A DNA stretch of 64,000 nucleotides, taken from Pontixanthobacter sp. CEM42 (GTDB taxonomy: Bacteria > Pseudomonadota > Alphaproteobacteria > Sphingomonadales > Sphingomonadaceae). The notes beneath the pieces are model-generated. The model saw nothing but the letters and a program-made list of their open reading frames with translations, did not search any database and was not told the origin of the DNA. Each line of letters opens with the position of its first letter. Within the stretch, counting starts at the first letter, position 1. Both the position numbers and the translations under genes were made by a program. The stretch lies in contig NZ_JADQTN010000001.1 in NCBI RefSeq assembly GCF_017812015.1, positions 1,962,501-2,026,500 of the forward strand, read 5' to 3'. Shown piece by piece: positions 46,614 to 55,733 of this stretch.

Positions 46614-47087
46614 TTACTTTAGAGTTTGCGTCAGGAACCAAACGCGCTCTTCCGCGGCATCAGTCCAATCATCGAGCAAGCCGTCAGTGGCGTTGTCGCC
46701 TGCTTGTTCAGCGAGCGGCTTCATGCCTTTCAAACGCGTGACCATTGCGGAATTATCGTCGCGCAGTTCCTCAACCATTGCCTCTGCCGAGAGCGATGCG
46801 TCATCCTGATCCTTCACTTGCGTATGGTGCGCAATTGACCCGATGGAGGTTAGCGTATTCTCGCCCAGCTTGCGCACTCGCTCGCCGATCACATCGATCT
46901 GATCGCGGATGGCAATCGCGTGCTCGTCAAACAGCAAGTGCAGGTCACGGAATCGCGGCCCGGCAACATGCCAATGGAAGTTCTTGGTCTTGAAGAACAG
47001 CGCCATATGATCCGCCAGCAAACCGTTCAGTTCGCTAACGAGTGCAGCTTTCGAATTATCGCCTGTTTGGGCATCTGTGTTGGCCAT
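46614..47087 (-). CDS. dps: Dps/ferritin-like DNA-protecting protein
   Basis: 157 residues with the Dps four-helix pattern: FKTKNFHWHVAGPRFRDLHLLFDEHAIAIRDQIDVIGERV carries the di-iron site at the dimer interface (His, His, Asp, Glu). The protein stores iron and shields DNA in stress. AAGGGAAA lies just before ATG 47087. Regulation could involve the general stress response, but no clear EcfG promoter was found upstream. Confidence 0.93.
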   Translation of the reverse strand: MANTDAQTGDNSKAALVSELNGLLADHMALFFKTKNFHWHVAGPRFRDLHLLFDEHAIAIRDQIDVIGERVRKLGENTLTSIGSIAHHTQVKDQDDASLSAEAMVEELRDDNSAMVTRLKGMKPLAEQAGDNATDGLLDDWTDAAEERVWFLTQTLK

Positions 47088-47184
47088 GAGAATTTCCCTT
47101 AGTGTAGAATGTTCTGCCTACACAACGGGCGATCTTCCATCGGGTTTCTGGATTAGTTGCCATTACTATGATCGAATTATCCGA

Positions 47185-47748
47185 TCAACCAAGCAGGCCG
47201 CGCGCCGTAAGCCCGGTTATGATGGCCGCTATCGCTAGGATAATTGCCAATACCACCCGGATCGTCCGCAGCGGCAGCGTCTTCACAAGATCATCCGCCA
47301 TCGTCCAACCAATCAGGACCGCACCTATTCCGCCCAATGCGCCGCCAACAGCAGCAAACCACGGAATACCCGAACCGGCTGCGAAGGCGAAGATCAAAAA
47401 GCGCGACCCATCGCCTACTTGGCGGACGAACAGCACTGAAGCGATCGCCACCAATGAGCGTGTCGGCTCCTTGATAAAACTGCGCTTGTTGGGCCATGCC
47501 AGCTCAACCGCCGCCATCATTAGCGCGAATGCCACCAGCATTGTCTTGGCTGCGCTGGGAAGCAGAGCCGCGATATATTGACCCGAGAGCGTCATCAGTA
47601 CGGCAGTCATCACCGCCACACAGCACCCAATCACCAGCAGTGGAACAGACCGCCCCAATCGCCCGGATATATTCGCCACCAGCAATTGATCGCGGCTACC
47701 GAGCGAAGTCACCATCACGGCGACGAGAGTGAAAAGAAACGCTGACAT
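47185..47748 (-). CDS. Gdt1/UPF0016-like membrane protein with altered metal motifs
   Basis: Six hydrophobic segments in 187 residues and a twofold repeat suggest the Gdt1/TMEM165 family, which transports Mn or Ca using two E-x-G-D-[KR]-[TS] motifs. Here the positions read SLGSRDQ and QVGDGSR: the first Glu and Asp are lost and the second Glu is Gln. So the metal-binding core is degenerate and transport is doubtful. A divergent family member with another function is possible. Confidence 0.65.
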   Translation of the reverse strand: MSAFLFTLVAVMVTSLGSRDQLLVANISGRLGRSVPLLVIGCCVAVMTAVLMTLSGQYIAALLPSAAKTMLVAFALMMAAVELAWPNKRSFIKEPTRSLVAIASVLFVRQVGDGSRFLIFAFAAGSGIPWFAAVGGALGGIGAVLIGWTMADDLVKTLPLRTIRVVLAIILAIAAIITGLTARGLLG

Positions 47749-47804
47749 GCGCTTGTATCTACCCCCGCGCCATTCGCAGCGCCAGAACTCGGTTCACTGT
47801 GTCG

Positions 47805-49175
47805 CTAAGCGAGCCAGGGCCCTGTAACGGCCAGCGTCGCTGTGGGGCTATATGCATTAACGAACATCACTTTGCCGTCGGGCGAGAAACACGCACCGGC
47901 TGGCTCGGTCTGGATGCGGAGCAGTGCGAGCGGATAGGGCACGCCTTCGGGCGTCAGACCGCGCAGATGGTTGGTAACCGTATCGGTATATTGGTCCTCG
48001 CACACAATCAGGTGGCCATTCGACTGGACGCAAACATTGTCGCCATAGTTGAACTGATCCGGATCGGTGCTTTCAAAGAACAGGCTCAACGCGTCCGAGC
48101 GTTTATCACGCCCGGGAATCAGCTTGAATATCTGGCCAAGCTTGGCGGCACCGCCGCTGGTCGATGCGAAATAAAGCTCGTTCTCACCCCAGTGAATACC
48201 TTCACCACGCGCGATTTTCAGTCCGCCTTGAGCAGCGGCGCGATCACGCAGATCATCTTCCGGCGCCTCGACATTGTCCATATCGATCCAGCGCACTTCG
48301 TGCATGTCCCCGGTCTTCATGGTCACGCCATCATGATTGCGGCTGTCGGTTGTGCCATCGACCAATGCCAGCGCTTGCAGCTTGCCACCCTCAGCGAGCT
48401 TGCCGGGGACATTCGGGATGAAGCGGTAGAGCATGCTGTCGCCGCGATCTTCAGTCAGATAAGCAATGCCCGTAACCGGATCGATACAGGCAGCTTCGTG
48501 ATTGAAACGGCCCATGGCTTTCAACGGTTCCGGATTGATCAGCTTACCCGCATCGGCAGGCACTTCAAAAATCCAGCCGTGATCCTTTTCATTGCGCTCG
48601 CCCGCGCTGAAAACCGCTTCCTCGCAGGTCAACCAGCTGCCCCAAGGGGTGATCCCGCCTGAGCAGTTACGCACCGTTCCGGCGAGCGAGTAATATTCCT
48701 GCTCGACCTCAAGCGTCTTGGCATCAAGCACGATGGTGGTCGTGCCGCCCGGCATCACAGCCTTGCCATCGATCCGATCAAACCCTTCGGGAATGTCTTG
48801 CAGATATTGCGGACGCGGCTGCAACTCGTGATTGCGGACCAGAGCCAGCTTGCCATTGCCCAGATCGATACAGCCCATACCATCTGCCGCATCGGGGACT
48901 GTCAAACCGTCGCTCATTTTGTCGCCGAGCTTGGAGATGACTTTGTAGGAAAAGCCCTCTGGCAGATCGAACATTCGCGCTGGATCGGGTACCAGATCGC
49001 CATAGCCGGTGAAGCTTGGTGTCACGCCCGCTACGCTCGCCACTTTTGACCCGCCGGTTGAACAGCCACTTGCCAGCAATGCAGCGAATGCAGTGCCGGT
49101 AGTACCGAGGAACTGACGGCGGCTATTATTGATCGGCGTCTGATTGATCGCTGTTGGCGCAGGAATGTTCTTCAT
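47805..49175 (-). CDS. PhoX/DUF839-like protein with Tat signal
   Basis: The N-terminus has the twin-arginine signal SRRQFLGTTGTAFAAL and a lipobox-like ASGC. The mature part is a DUF839 beta-propeller with LALVRNHELQPR, VRNCSGGITPWGSWLTCEE, GRFNHEAACID, GIAYLTEDR, RGEGIHWGENELYFAST, VCEDQYTDTVTNH, and a closing FSPDGKVMFVNAYSPT. PhoX-type members are Ca/Fe alkaline phosphatases working in the periplasm after Tat export. Whether this one is a phosphatase is inference. ATG 49175 has GGAGAGA upstream. Confidence 0.87.
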   Translation of the reverse strand: MKNIPAPTAINQTPINNSRRQFLGTTGTAFAALLASGCSTGGSKVASVAGVTPSFTGYGDLVPDPARMFDLPEGFSYKVISKLGDKMSDGLTVPDAADGMGCIDLGNGKLALVRNHELQPRPQYLQDIPEGFDRIDGKAVMPGGTTTIVLDAKTLEVEQEYYSLAGTVRNCSGGITPWGSWLTCEEAVFSAGERNEKDHGWIFEVPADAGKLINPEPLKAMGRFNHEAACIDPVTGIAYLTEDRGDSMLYRFIPNVPGKLAEGGKLQALALVDGTTDSRNHDGVTMKTGDMHEVRWIDMDNVEAPEDDLRDRAAAQGGLKIARGEGIHWGENELYFASTSGGAAKLGQIFKLIPGRDKRSDALSLFFESTDPDQFNYGDNVCVQSNGHLIVCEDQYTDTVTNHLRGLTPEGVPYPLALLRIQTEPAGACFSPDGKVMFVNAYSPTATLAVTGPWLA

Positions 49176-49266
49176 CGAGTCTCTCCGAAATATCGTACCC
49201 GATTGCGATAGCACCATGAATCCCTCATGACACTTTCAAAGATAAAATCATTGGGGAAGGTGTTGT

Positions 49267-50061
49267 ATGAAACTCGAAACAGGAATGGCAGCGGTTGTAA
49301 CGGGCGGAGCCTCAGGGCTGGGTCGAGCCAGTGCACAAGCACTTGCTAATGCGGGACTCAAAGTCGCAATCTTCGACATCAATGACGAGGATGGAGAGGC
49401 GCACGCGAAAGCGATTGGCGGCACTTTCCATCACGTCAATATTATGGACGAACAGTCGGTTGTTGACGGTTTCGATGCTGCTCGCACTGCCAATGGTCAG
49501 GAACGCGTGACCGTCCATTGCGCGATGGCCAGTAAGCGCGGCAAAACGCTGGGCTGGGACAAGGAAAACCACTGCTACAAACGTTTGCCAACCGAGGATT
49601 ATGCATTCGGCGCAGAAGGCATTCTGGTGGCGAGTTACCGGATCGCCTCGCACTCGGCGCTGGGCATGGCCAATGCCGAGCCGCTGAATGATGACGGTGA
49701 GCGCGGATCGATCACGCTGACCGCATCCGTCGCGGCGCAGGACGGCCAAATCGGGCAGACGATTTATGGCAGTTGCAAATCGGGCGTGAACGGGATGGTC
49801 CTGCCCATGGCGCGCGATCTGATGGATATGGGCATCCGCGTAAACTCGGTCATGCCGGGGATCTTCGCGACGCCGCTGATGCTGGGAATGAAGGATCGCA
49901 ATCCGAAAATGTGGGATCAATTGAACGCTAGCGTCCCCTTCCCCAAACGTTTGGGTGAGCCGGAAGAATTTGCCTCGCTGATCGTCGAGATCGCCAGCAA
50001 CACTTACATCAATGGCCACCAGTTCCGCTTGGATGGCGCAATCCGGATGCCGCCTCGCTAA
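49267..50061 (+). CDS. Short-chain dehydrogenase/reductase (HSD10-like)
   Basis: NAD-binding TGGASGLGRAS, the acidic FDINDEDGE patch and an active-site Tyr-x3-Lys (YGSCKSG) with an upstream Ser in LTASVAAQDGQ identify a classical SDR; the order and C-terminus (GHQFRLDGAIRMPPR) are like 3-hydroxyacyl-CoA dehydrogenase type II (HSD10). The usual NNAG segment reads VHCAMASK, so that loop is divergent. It is followed after 29 bases by two acyl-CoA dehydrogenases; together they suggest beta-oxidation of a branched or ring-type acyl-CoA. Confidence 0.9.
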   Translation: MKLETGMAAVVTGGASGLGRASAQALANAGLKVAIFDINDEDGEAHAKAIGGTFHHVNIMDEQSVVDGFDAARTANGQERVTVHCAMASKRGKTLGWDKENHCYKRLPTEDYAFGAEGILVASYRIASHSALGMANAEPLNDDGERGSITLTASVAAQDGQIGQTIYGSCKSGVNGMVLPMARDLMDMGIRVNSVMPGIFATPLMLGMKDRNPKMWDQLNASVPFPKRLGEPEEFASLIVEIASNTYINGHQFRLDGAIRMPPR

Positions 50062-50090
50062 GACAGCCAGCCCGCTAGTTAGGAACACAC

Positions 50091-51299
50091 ATGGATATCG
50101 ATTTCGGAAGCAAGCTAGAGGATTTCCGCGCAGAAGTTGGCGCGTTCCTGGACGAAGCCCCTACGCCTGCAATACGTGAGGCAGGCCGCAAGCTAACCAG
50201 CGTATTTGCGCCTTTTGAGCAGTGCATGGAATGGCATCAAATCCTGCACAAAAAGGGCTGGGCTGCTCCGTCTTGGCCTAAGGAATATGGCGGCACCGGC
50301 TGGTCGGTCGAACAGCGCTATATTTTCGCGGAGGAATACCGGAAACGTGATCTTCCGCCGCTCCTCCCGCAAAGCCTTGGCATGGTCGGCCCGCTGCTGA
50401 TCGATCTTGGGACCGAGGAGCAGAAAGAGAAATATCTGCCCGGCATTCTGGGCGGCTTGGACTTTTGGGCCCAGGGATATTCCGAACCAAACTCGGGTTC
50501 CGACCTGGCCTCGCTCAGCTGCCGCGCCGATGCGGATGGCGATGATTACATCATCAATGGCAGCAAGATTTGGACAACTTACGCGCATCACGCCAACCGG
50601 ATGTTCATGCTGGTTCGGACCGACAATTCGGGCAAGAAGCAGCAAGGCATCACTTTTCTCCTGCTCGACCGGGTCGATTACGAAGGCATGGAAATTCGCC
50701 CGATTGTCGGCCTCGATGGCAGCCCCGAGCAATGCGAAGTATTTTTCGACAATGTTCGCGTTCCGCAATCGGGCCGCGTGGGTGAGGAGAATGACGGCTG
50801 GACTGTCGCCAAACATCTACTGAAGCATGAACGCGGCGGCAGCGCCGCGAGCCCAACATTGAAACGTGGATTGGAACGGGTGCGCGAAGCCGCGAAAAGC
50901 ACGCCAAGCGGATTTGGGTCCATGATGGTCGATGATCCGGTGTTCCAGCGCGATATGGGCGAGTTGGAAGCTGACATCGCTTCATACGAACATTTCGAGA
51001 AACTGGCGGTCAGCGGCCACCCGATGGCTAATGATCCGTCGTTCCCGTCGATGAACAAGACGATGAATTCTGAATTGGTCCAGCGCGTGTCGGTGATGAT
51101 CACTCGCGTCACTGGCACAGAAGCGATCCCGTTCCAGAATGAGGCTTTGCGCGTGGGCGCCAATGTTGAACCGCTTGGAACCGATCTCGATCTGGTTGCC
51201 ATGCCCTACTACCTCAACAGCCGCGCCACGACGATTTACGCGGGCAGCAACGAGGTCCAGCGTGATCTGATTGCCCGCACTGTCGGAAGGGAGGGATAG
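50091..51299 (+). CDS. Acyl-CoA dehydrogenase, alpha-type subunit (helix-G Glu present)
   Basis: Flavoprotein with WHQILHKKGWAAPSWPKEYGG, GYSEPNSGSDLASL, INGSKIWTTYAHHANRMF and a C-terminal IYAGSNEVQRDLIARTVG. The position that is catalytic Glu in medium-chain enzymes is Ala in IYAGSNE, but LLKHERGG carries a Glu at the helix-G place used by LCAD/IVD and by the steroid-type FadE26-like enzymes. The next gene is a second, shorter dehydrogenase, as in the alpha2beta2 steroid acyl-CoA dehydrogenases. Start 50091 (MDIDFGSKLEDFR) is the natural N-terminus. Confidence 0.9.
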   Translation: MDIDFGSKLEDFRAEVGAFLDEAPTPAIREAGRKLTSVFAPFEQCMEWHQILHKKGWAAPSWPKEYGGTGWSVEQRYIFAEEYRKRDLPPLLPQSLGMVGPLLIDLGTEEQKEKYLPGILGGLDFWAQGYSEPNSGSDLASLSCRADADGDDYIINGSKIWTTYAHHANRMFMLVRTDNSGKKQQGITFLLLDRVDYEGMEIRPIVGLDGSPEQCEVFFDNVRVPQSGRVGEENDGWTVAKHLLKHERGGSAASPTLKRGLERVREAAKSTPSGFGSMMVDDPVFQRDMGELEADIASYEHFEKLAVSGHPMANDPSFPSMNKTMNSELVQRVSVMITRVTGTEAIPFQNEALRVGANVEPLGTDLDLVAMPYYLNSRATTIYAGSNEVQRDLIARTVGREG

Positions 51300-51303
51300 C
51301 CCC

Positions 51304-52386
51304 TTGGATTTCACTTTCACCGATGAGCAACAAATGCTGCGCGACAGCGTTTCTGGCTTCCTCACTAAGAATTACGATTTCGATCAGCGCAATGAGATCG
51401 TGCGATCAGACACTGGATGGTCACGCGACATTTGGAGGCAGTTTGCCGAGCTGGGACTGCTGGGACTGCCCTTCCCGGAAAACCAAGGCGGCTTCGGCGG
51501 TGGAGCGACCGAAACGGTTGCGATTGCCGAACCCTTCGGTGCGCATTTGCTCGCGGAGCCTTACATCGCGTGCATCTCGCTTGGCGGTGCGGCGGTGGCT
51601 GCTGCGGGGAATTCTGACTGGCTTGAGAAAGTGATGAACGGTGACGCAATCGCTGCATTCGCTTATGAAGAAGGCCGCGGCACGGCCGATCCGATCCAAG
51701 TCACGATGCAGGCTACGCCTACCGATGAGGGCTTCATTTTAACCGGCGAAAAGCGGATGGTTCTTGCAGGCGGCGAAGCAGATATACTGGTCGTGGCCGC
51801 AGAACTGGATGACGAACTCGGCCTGTTCTTAGTGGACCCGTCGGCGGATGGTCTCTCGGTCACGTCCTATCCAACAATGGATGGGCGGCGGGCGGCCAAC
51901 ATTCGCTTTGAAGCTGTGCTGGCAAACTCAATCATGGAGAAACCCGGCGAAGCGATCCGGACGCTGCTCGACAACGCGATACTCGCAATCTGTGCGGAGA
52001 GCGTCGGCGCGATGGGTGCGCTGATGAAGCAGACTGCCGAATATGCCGGAACGCGAAAGCAGTTTGGTGTTTCGATAGGCAGTTTTCAGGTCGTTGCGCA
52101 CCGGATGGCTGACATGAAAATCGCTTACAATAAAGCCCGCGCAACGTTGCTCTATTCGGCCGCACTGATCGAAGCAGGCGAAGCTACGCAGAAGGATATT
52201 GCAATCCTCAAAGGGCAAACGGGCAAGCTTGGGCGCGAAATCGGCGAGGCCGCGATCCAGACGCATGGCGGCGTTGGTATGACTGACGAGCTAAGCGTCA
52301 GTCATTATCACAAGCGGATACTCGCCAATGATGCGTTGCTAGGAAGTTCGGAATATCACCTGCGGAAGGTGGGTACGCTCAGTTAA
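51304..52386 (+). CDS. Acyl-CoA dehydrogenase, beta-type subunit (helix-G Glu shifted)
   Basis: The protein begins LDFTFTDEQQMLRDSVSGFL from a TTG at 51304, with AAGGGAGGG about nine bases upstream; the earlier TTG at 51271 lacks such a site. It has PFPENQGGFGGG, EKRMVLAGGEADILVV and the helix-G region NAILAICAESVGAMG, as in the beta partner (FadE27-like) of heteromeric dehydrogenases, plus GTRKQFGVSIGSFQ and AAIQTHGGVGMTDE. No Glu lies at the C-terminal catalytic site (GSSEYHLRKV). The gene follows the alpha subunit by four bases; a heterotetramer is inferred. Confidence 0.88.
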   Translation: MDFTFTDEQQMLRDSVSGFLTKNYDFDQRNEIVRSDTGWSRDIWRQFAELGLLGLPFPENQGGFGGGATETVAIAEPFGAHLLAEPYIACISLGGAAVAAAGNSDWLEKVMNGDAIAAFAYEEGRGTADPIQVTMQATPTDEGFILTGEKRMVLAGGEADILVVAAELDDELGLFLVDPSADGLSVTSYPTMDGRRAANIRFEAVLANSIMEKPGEAIRTLLDNAILAICAESVGAMGALMKQTAEYAGTRKQFGVSIGSFQVVAHRMADMKIAYNKARATLLYSAALIEAGEATQKDIAILKGQTGKLGREIGEAAIQTHGGVGMTDELSVSHYHKRILANDALLGSSEYHLRKVGTLS

Positions 52387-52400
52387 GATCGGCGCTTAAA

Positions 52401-52649
52401 TCAGATGCACCAGTCGATCTGCTGACCATCGGCAGTTTCGTGTGTCATTTTCACGCGGTTCACGACCATCCGGTCATACAGTCGCCGCACCAGATTGCTG
52501 CCGGTCTTCTCGAACATGAACGGGAAGATGCCGTGGAGCACGCATGCGGCGCCCGCAGTAATCATGGGGATGCCGAAGCTCGTCGCGGCGCGGAAGTGCT
52601 CCGCATAGGTCTCGCCGACTGATTTCGGATGATCGGTAAAGATGTTCAT
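52401..52649 (-). CDS. DUF6356-family small protein
   Basis: 82 residues: IFTDHPKSVGETYAEHFRAA, a hydrophobic stretch with VLHGIFPFMFEKTGSN, then a basic tail ending in WCI. This architecture (FTDHPxSVxExYxEH, HAxxPFLFEKT) is a sphingomonad family annotated DUF6356. Role unknown. It lies between a dehydrogenase gene (convergent) and the YeiH-type transporter gene (same strand, 13 bases away), so it is probably co-transcribed with the latter. Confidence 0.8.
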   Translation of the reverse strand: MNIFTDHPKSVGETYAEHFRAATSFGIPMITAGAACVLHGIFPFMFEKTGSNLVRRLYDRMVVNRVKMTHETADGQQIDWCI

Positions 52650-52662
52650 GTCAGCTCCGGAA

Positions 52663-53730
52663 TTACAGCATTTGGACCGCCAGCAGCGCCAGCAGGAACG
52701 CGGTGAGCGTGGTCATAATGACCGGCCCGAATGATCGCAAGCCGTGTGATAGCAGGCCCGCAAGATTGGATTTAATCGCCGCCGCTATAATGGCGAATAG
52801 CAACAAGGTGCTGGCCGTCTTATTGCCCGTATCAACGACGATATCGGGCAACGCTACGAAGCTGTTCAGCGCCACCAGCGCTGCAAAGCCGATGATAAAC
52901 CAGGGCAGACCCTGACGTAGGCTAAACTTGCCACCCTCCTCAGTGCCGCTGCCCAACTTCTGGAGCACCAGTGTCACGATCAGCAGTACCGGAACCAGCA
53001 ACGTCACGCGCGACAATTTGACGACCGTCGCAACCTCGCCCGCCGCGTCGGAATAGGCAAACCCGCCGCCAATCGATTGCGCCACATCGTGAATCGACGC
53101 GCCGATCAGGAAGCCCGCTTGCCTGTCCGACAGGCCAAGGAAGCCGGCAATCGCAGGATAGAAAGTCATCGCGACAGCGCTGGCAATGGTGATGCCAAGA
53201 ACCACAATCGTAAACTGTGATTGTCCGACTCGCTTTTCACCGATGATGCTCCACAAAGCCAGCGCTGCGGAAATCCCGCAAATCGCGGTCGCTCCGCCGG
53301 CGAGCAGCCCGAACAGCATGTCTTGCTTGAACAATCTCGCGATGAACACGCCGACAAGAATGACGGCGGTCATAATCCCGATAAGCATTGCAAAGGGCGC
53401 TAGGCCCAGATCGGTGATCTCCGCAAAAGTGATCCGCAAGCCGATCAGGACAATGCCGATCCGAAGCAAAGTCTGAGACGCCAAATCAAGGCCAGCCGAA
53501 AGTCGCTTGTCAGCACTGACGAAATTCAGCGCGAGCCCAATCAGCAGCCCCATCAATATCGCCGGCGGACCGTAATGCTCACTGAGCCATAAGGCCGCCA
53601 GCGCCGCCACAGCCACCAGAACAATGCCCGGAATATACGACCCGATCGTGCGCTTCGCTGCAGGCTCCGCCAACTGCATTTCGCCGTACAGATCGGCCAT
53701 GTAAAAAGCATCGCGCCCGGTATTTGGCAC
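52663..53730 (-). CDS. YeiH/UPF0324-family transporter (putative sulfate/cyanide exporter type)
   Basis: Ten or so hydrophobic segments over 355 residues and the motifs GLALNFVSADKRLSAGLDLASQTLLRIGIVLIGLRI and AAALWSIIGEKRVGQSQFTI-like loops mark the YeiH family of putative anion exporters. The GTG at 53730 has TGGGAG eight bases upstream; the alternative ATG 53700 has none. It runs divergently from mmsA with a 198-base promoter region in between. Substrate is not certain for any member. Confidence 0.85.
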   Translation of the reverse strand: MPNTGRDAFYMADLYGEMQLAEPAAKRTIGSYIPGIVLVAVAALAALWLSEHYGPPAILMGLLIGLALNFVSADKRLSAGLDLASQTLLRIGIVLIGLRITFAEITDLGLAPFAMLIGIMTAVILVGVFIARLFKQDMLFGLLAGGATAICGISAALALWSIIGEKRVGQSQFTIVVLGITIASAVAMTFYPAIAGFLGLSDRQAGFLIGASIHDVAQSIGGGFAYSDAAGEVATVVKLSRVTLLVPVLLIVTLVLQKLGSGTEEGGKFSLRQGLPWFIIGFAALVALNSFVALPDIVVDTGNKTASTLLLFAIIAAAIKSNLAGLLSHGLRSFGPVIMTTLTAFLLALLAVQML

Positions 53731-53927
53731 TTGGTCACTCCCAAAACGGTAGGGCGGGTGAAGGGAATCAAATCCGCTTCATTGTCTCCCTCATCCTGCC
53801 ACAGCGATTGCACCGCATTGGGCAGAGGGTCAACCGGCGCAGCCTCATCACAAGAGTCGCTTTCGGTCTCCAAACCCGCTAGGAGACTGCGCAACAAAAG
53901 AACAACAGACTTTGCAGGAGATGCGCA

Positions 53928-55424
53928 ATGCGTCAGGTTGATCACTTTATCGTAGATGGGGCAGGAAGCTCCTCTGGCCGTAAGCACCAGATCTGGAACC
54001 CTTCAACGGGAGAGGTTCAGGCCGAAGTCGCTTTGGGCGATGCTGCGCTGCTCGACAAAGCAGTTGCAACGGCCAAAGCAGTCCAACCCGCATGGGCCGC
54101 GACCAATCCGCAAAAACGCGCTCGCGTGATGTTCAAATTCAAAGAACTGATCGAAGCCAATATGCAGGAACTGGCCGAGCTGCTTTCGAGCGAACACGGC
54201 AAAGTGATCGATGATGCGAAAGGCGACGTTCAGCGCGGTCTCGAAGTGATCGAATATGCCTGCGGTATCCCGCAAGTTCTGAAAGGTGAATACACGCTCG
54301 GCGCAGGTCCCGGCATCGACGTCTATTCCAGCCGTCAGCCGCTTGGCATTGGCGCGGGCATCACGCCGTTCAACTTCCCCGCGATGATCCCGATGTGGAT
54401 GTTCGGCATGGCTATCGCAGCGGGCAATGCGTTTATCCTGAAACCATCCGAGCGTGATCCAAGTGTACCGGTTCGTCTCGCGGAATTGTTTGTCGAAGCG
54501 GGCGCGCCTGAAGGTCTGTTGCAAGTCGTCCATGGCGACAAGGAAATGGTCGATGCGATTCTCGACCATGCCGATATCGCCGCCGTCAGCTTCGTCGGCT
54601 CCTCTGACATCGCGCATTACGTCTACAAACGCGGCGTCGACAACGGCAAGCGCGTTCAAGCCATGGGCGGCGCGAAGAACCACGGCATTGTAATGCCCGA
54701 CGCTGATCTTGACCAAGTTGTGAACGATCTTGCAGGCGCGGCATTCGGTTCAGCGGGAGAGCGTTGCATGGCGCTGCCTGTGGTTGTGCCGGTCGGCGAA
54801 GATACTGCCGAACGCCTCAAGGAGAAGCTGATCCCTGCGATCAATGCCCTACGTGTGGGCGTGTCGAATGATCCCGATGCGCATTATGGCCCAGTTGTAA
54901 CGCCGGAGCACAAGTCGCGCGTTGAAGAATGGATCACCATCGCCGAACAAGAAGGCGGCGATATCGTGATCGATGGTCGCGGCTTTGAACTGCAAGGCCA
55001 CGAAAAAGGCTTCTTCATCGGCCCCACCTTGATCGACAATGTAACCCCGCAAATGAAAAGTTATCAGGAAGAGATTTTCGGCCCTGTGCTGCAAATCGTC
55101 CGCGCCAATGATTTTGAGGAAGCGGTTAAGCTTCCAAGCGATCACCAATACGGCAATGGCGTCGCGATCTTCACGCGCAATGGCCACGCTGCGCGCGAGT
55201 TCGCAAACCGCGTCAATGTCGGCATGGTCGGCATCAATGTACCGATTCCGGTGCCCGTCGCTTATCATAGCTTCGGTGGTTGGAAACGCAGCGGCTTCGG
55301 CGATACCGATCAATACGGTACCGAAGGCCTGAAATTCTGGACCAAGGTCAAGAAGATTACCCAGCGCTGGCCTGACGGCGCACCCGATGGCGGCAACGCA
55401 TTTGTAATTCCGACGATGGGGTGA
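53928..55424 (+). CDS. mmsA: Methylmalonate-semialdehyde dehydrogenase (CoA-acylating)
   Basis: ALDH fold with the NAD site (FVGSSDIAHYVY), GAKNHGIVMPDAD and the catalytic Cys in GERCMALP, plus the MMSDH-specific FGGWKRSGFGDTDQYGTEG. The enzyme turns methylmalonate semialdehyde to propionyl-CoA, the last step of valine breakdown. It leads an operon of valine genes extending to 62168. GGAGATG precedes ATG 53928. Confidence 0.95.
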   Translation: MRQVDHFIVDGAGSSSGRKHQIWNPSTGEVQAEVALGDAALLDKAVATAKAVQPAWAATNPQKRARVMFKFKELIEANMQELAELLSSEHGKVIDDAKGDVQRGLEVIEYACGIPQVLKGEYTLGAGPGIDVYSSRQPLGIGAGITPFNFPAMIPMWMFGMAIAAGNAFILKPSERDPSVPVRLAELFVEAGAPEGLLQVVHGDKEMVDAILDHADIAAVSFVGSSDIAHYVYKRGVDNGKRVQAMGGAKNHGIVMPDADLDQVVNDLAGAAFGSAGERCMALPVVVPVGEDTAERLKEKLIPAINALRVGVSNDPDAHYGPVVTPEHKSRVEEWITIAEQEGGDIVIDGRGFELQGHEKGFFIGPTLIDNVTPQMKSYQEEIFGPVLQIVRANDFEEAVKLPSDHQYGNGVAIFTRNGHAAREFANRVNVGMVGINVPIPVPVAYHSFGGWKRSGFGDTDQYGTEGLKFWTKVKKITQRWPDGAPDGGNAFVIPTMG

Positions 55425-55430
55425 GAATTG

Positions 55431-55733
55431 ATGCGTGTTCTTCCGGCTATCATCGCGACAACTCTGCTTTCCGCTTGCATGGCACCTGCAACGGACGGCC
55501 CTCAAGGCACGGTTCAAGCCGTCACCGGTGGTGAATGTGACGCTGGCAATGCGCAGCCGTTTATCGGCCGAGAAGCGGATATACGGCTGGGAGAAGATAT
55601 CCTGAAAACAACCGGTGCTAAAACCTTGCGCTGGATTCCACCCAATTCTGCTGTGACGATGGATTATCGCGCGAATCGTGTTTCCGTATCCTATGACGAG
55701 GCAGCCATCGTGACTACCGTGGTGTGTGGATAG
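55431..55733 (+). CDS. I78-type peptidase inhibitor-like lipoprotein
   Basis: A lipobox (LLSAC) and a small domain with C-x-A-x-x-AQPFIGREA, WIPPNSAVTMDYRANRV and a terminal Cys: the Inhibitor_I78 fold (potato-inhibitor-like, DYR loop). It would inhibit serine peptidases in the periplasm, possibly protecting from secreted S9 enzymes. Begins six bases after mmsA's stop region and shares one base with the next gene (TAGTG). Confidence 0.85.
   Translation: MRVLPAIIATTLLSACMAPATDGPQGTVQAVTGGECDAGNAQPFIGREADIRLGEDILKTTGAKTLRWIPPNSAVTMDYRANRVSVSYDEAAIVTTVVCG

Noticed and set aside
47799-48662. Plus-strand ORF of 287 codons
   Set aside because: Antisense to the PhoX-like gene, which has clear family motifs and a Tat signal.
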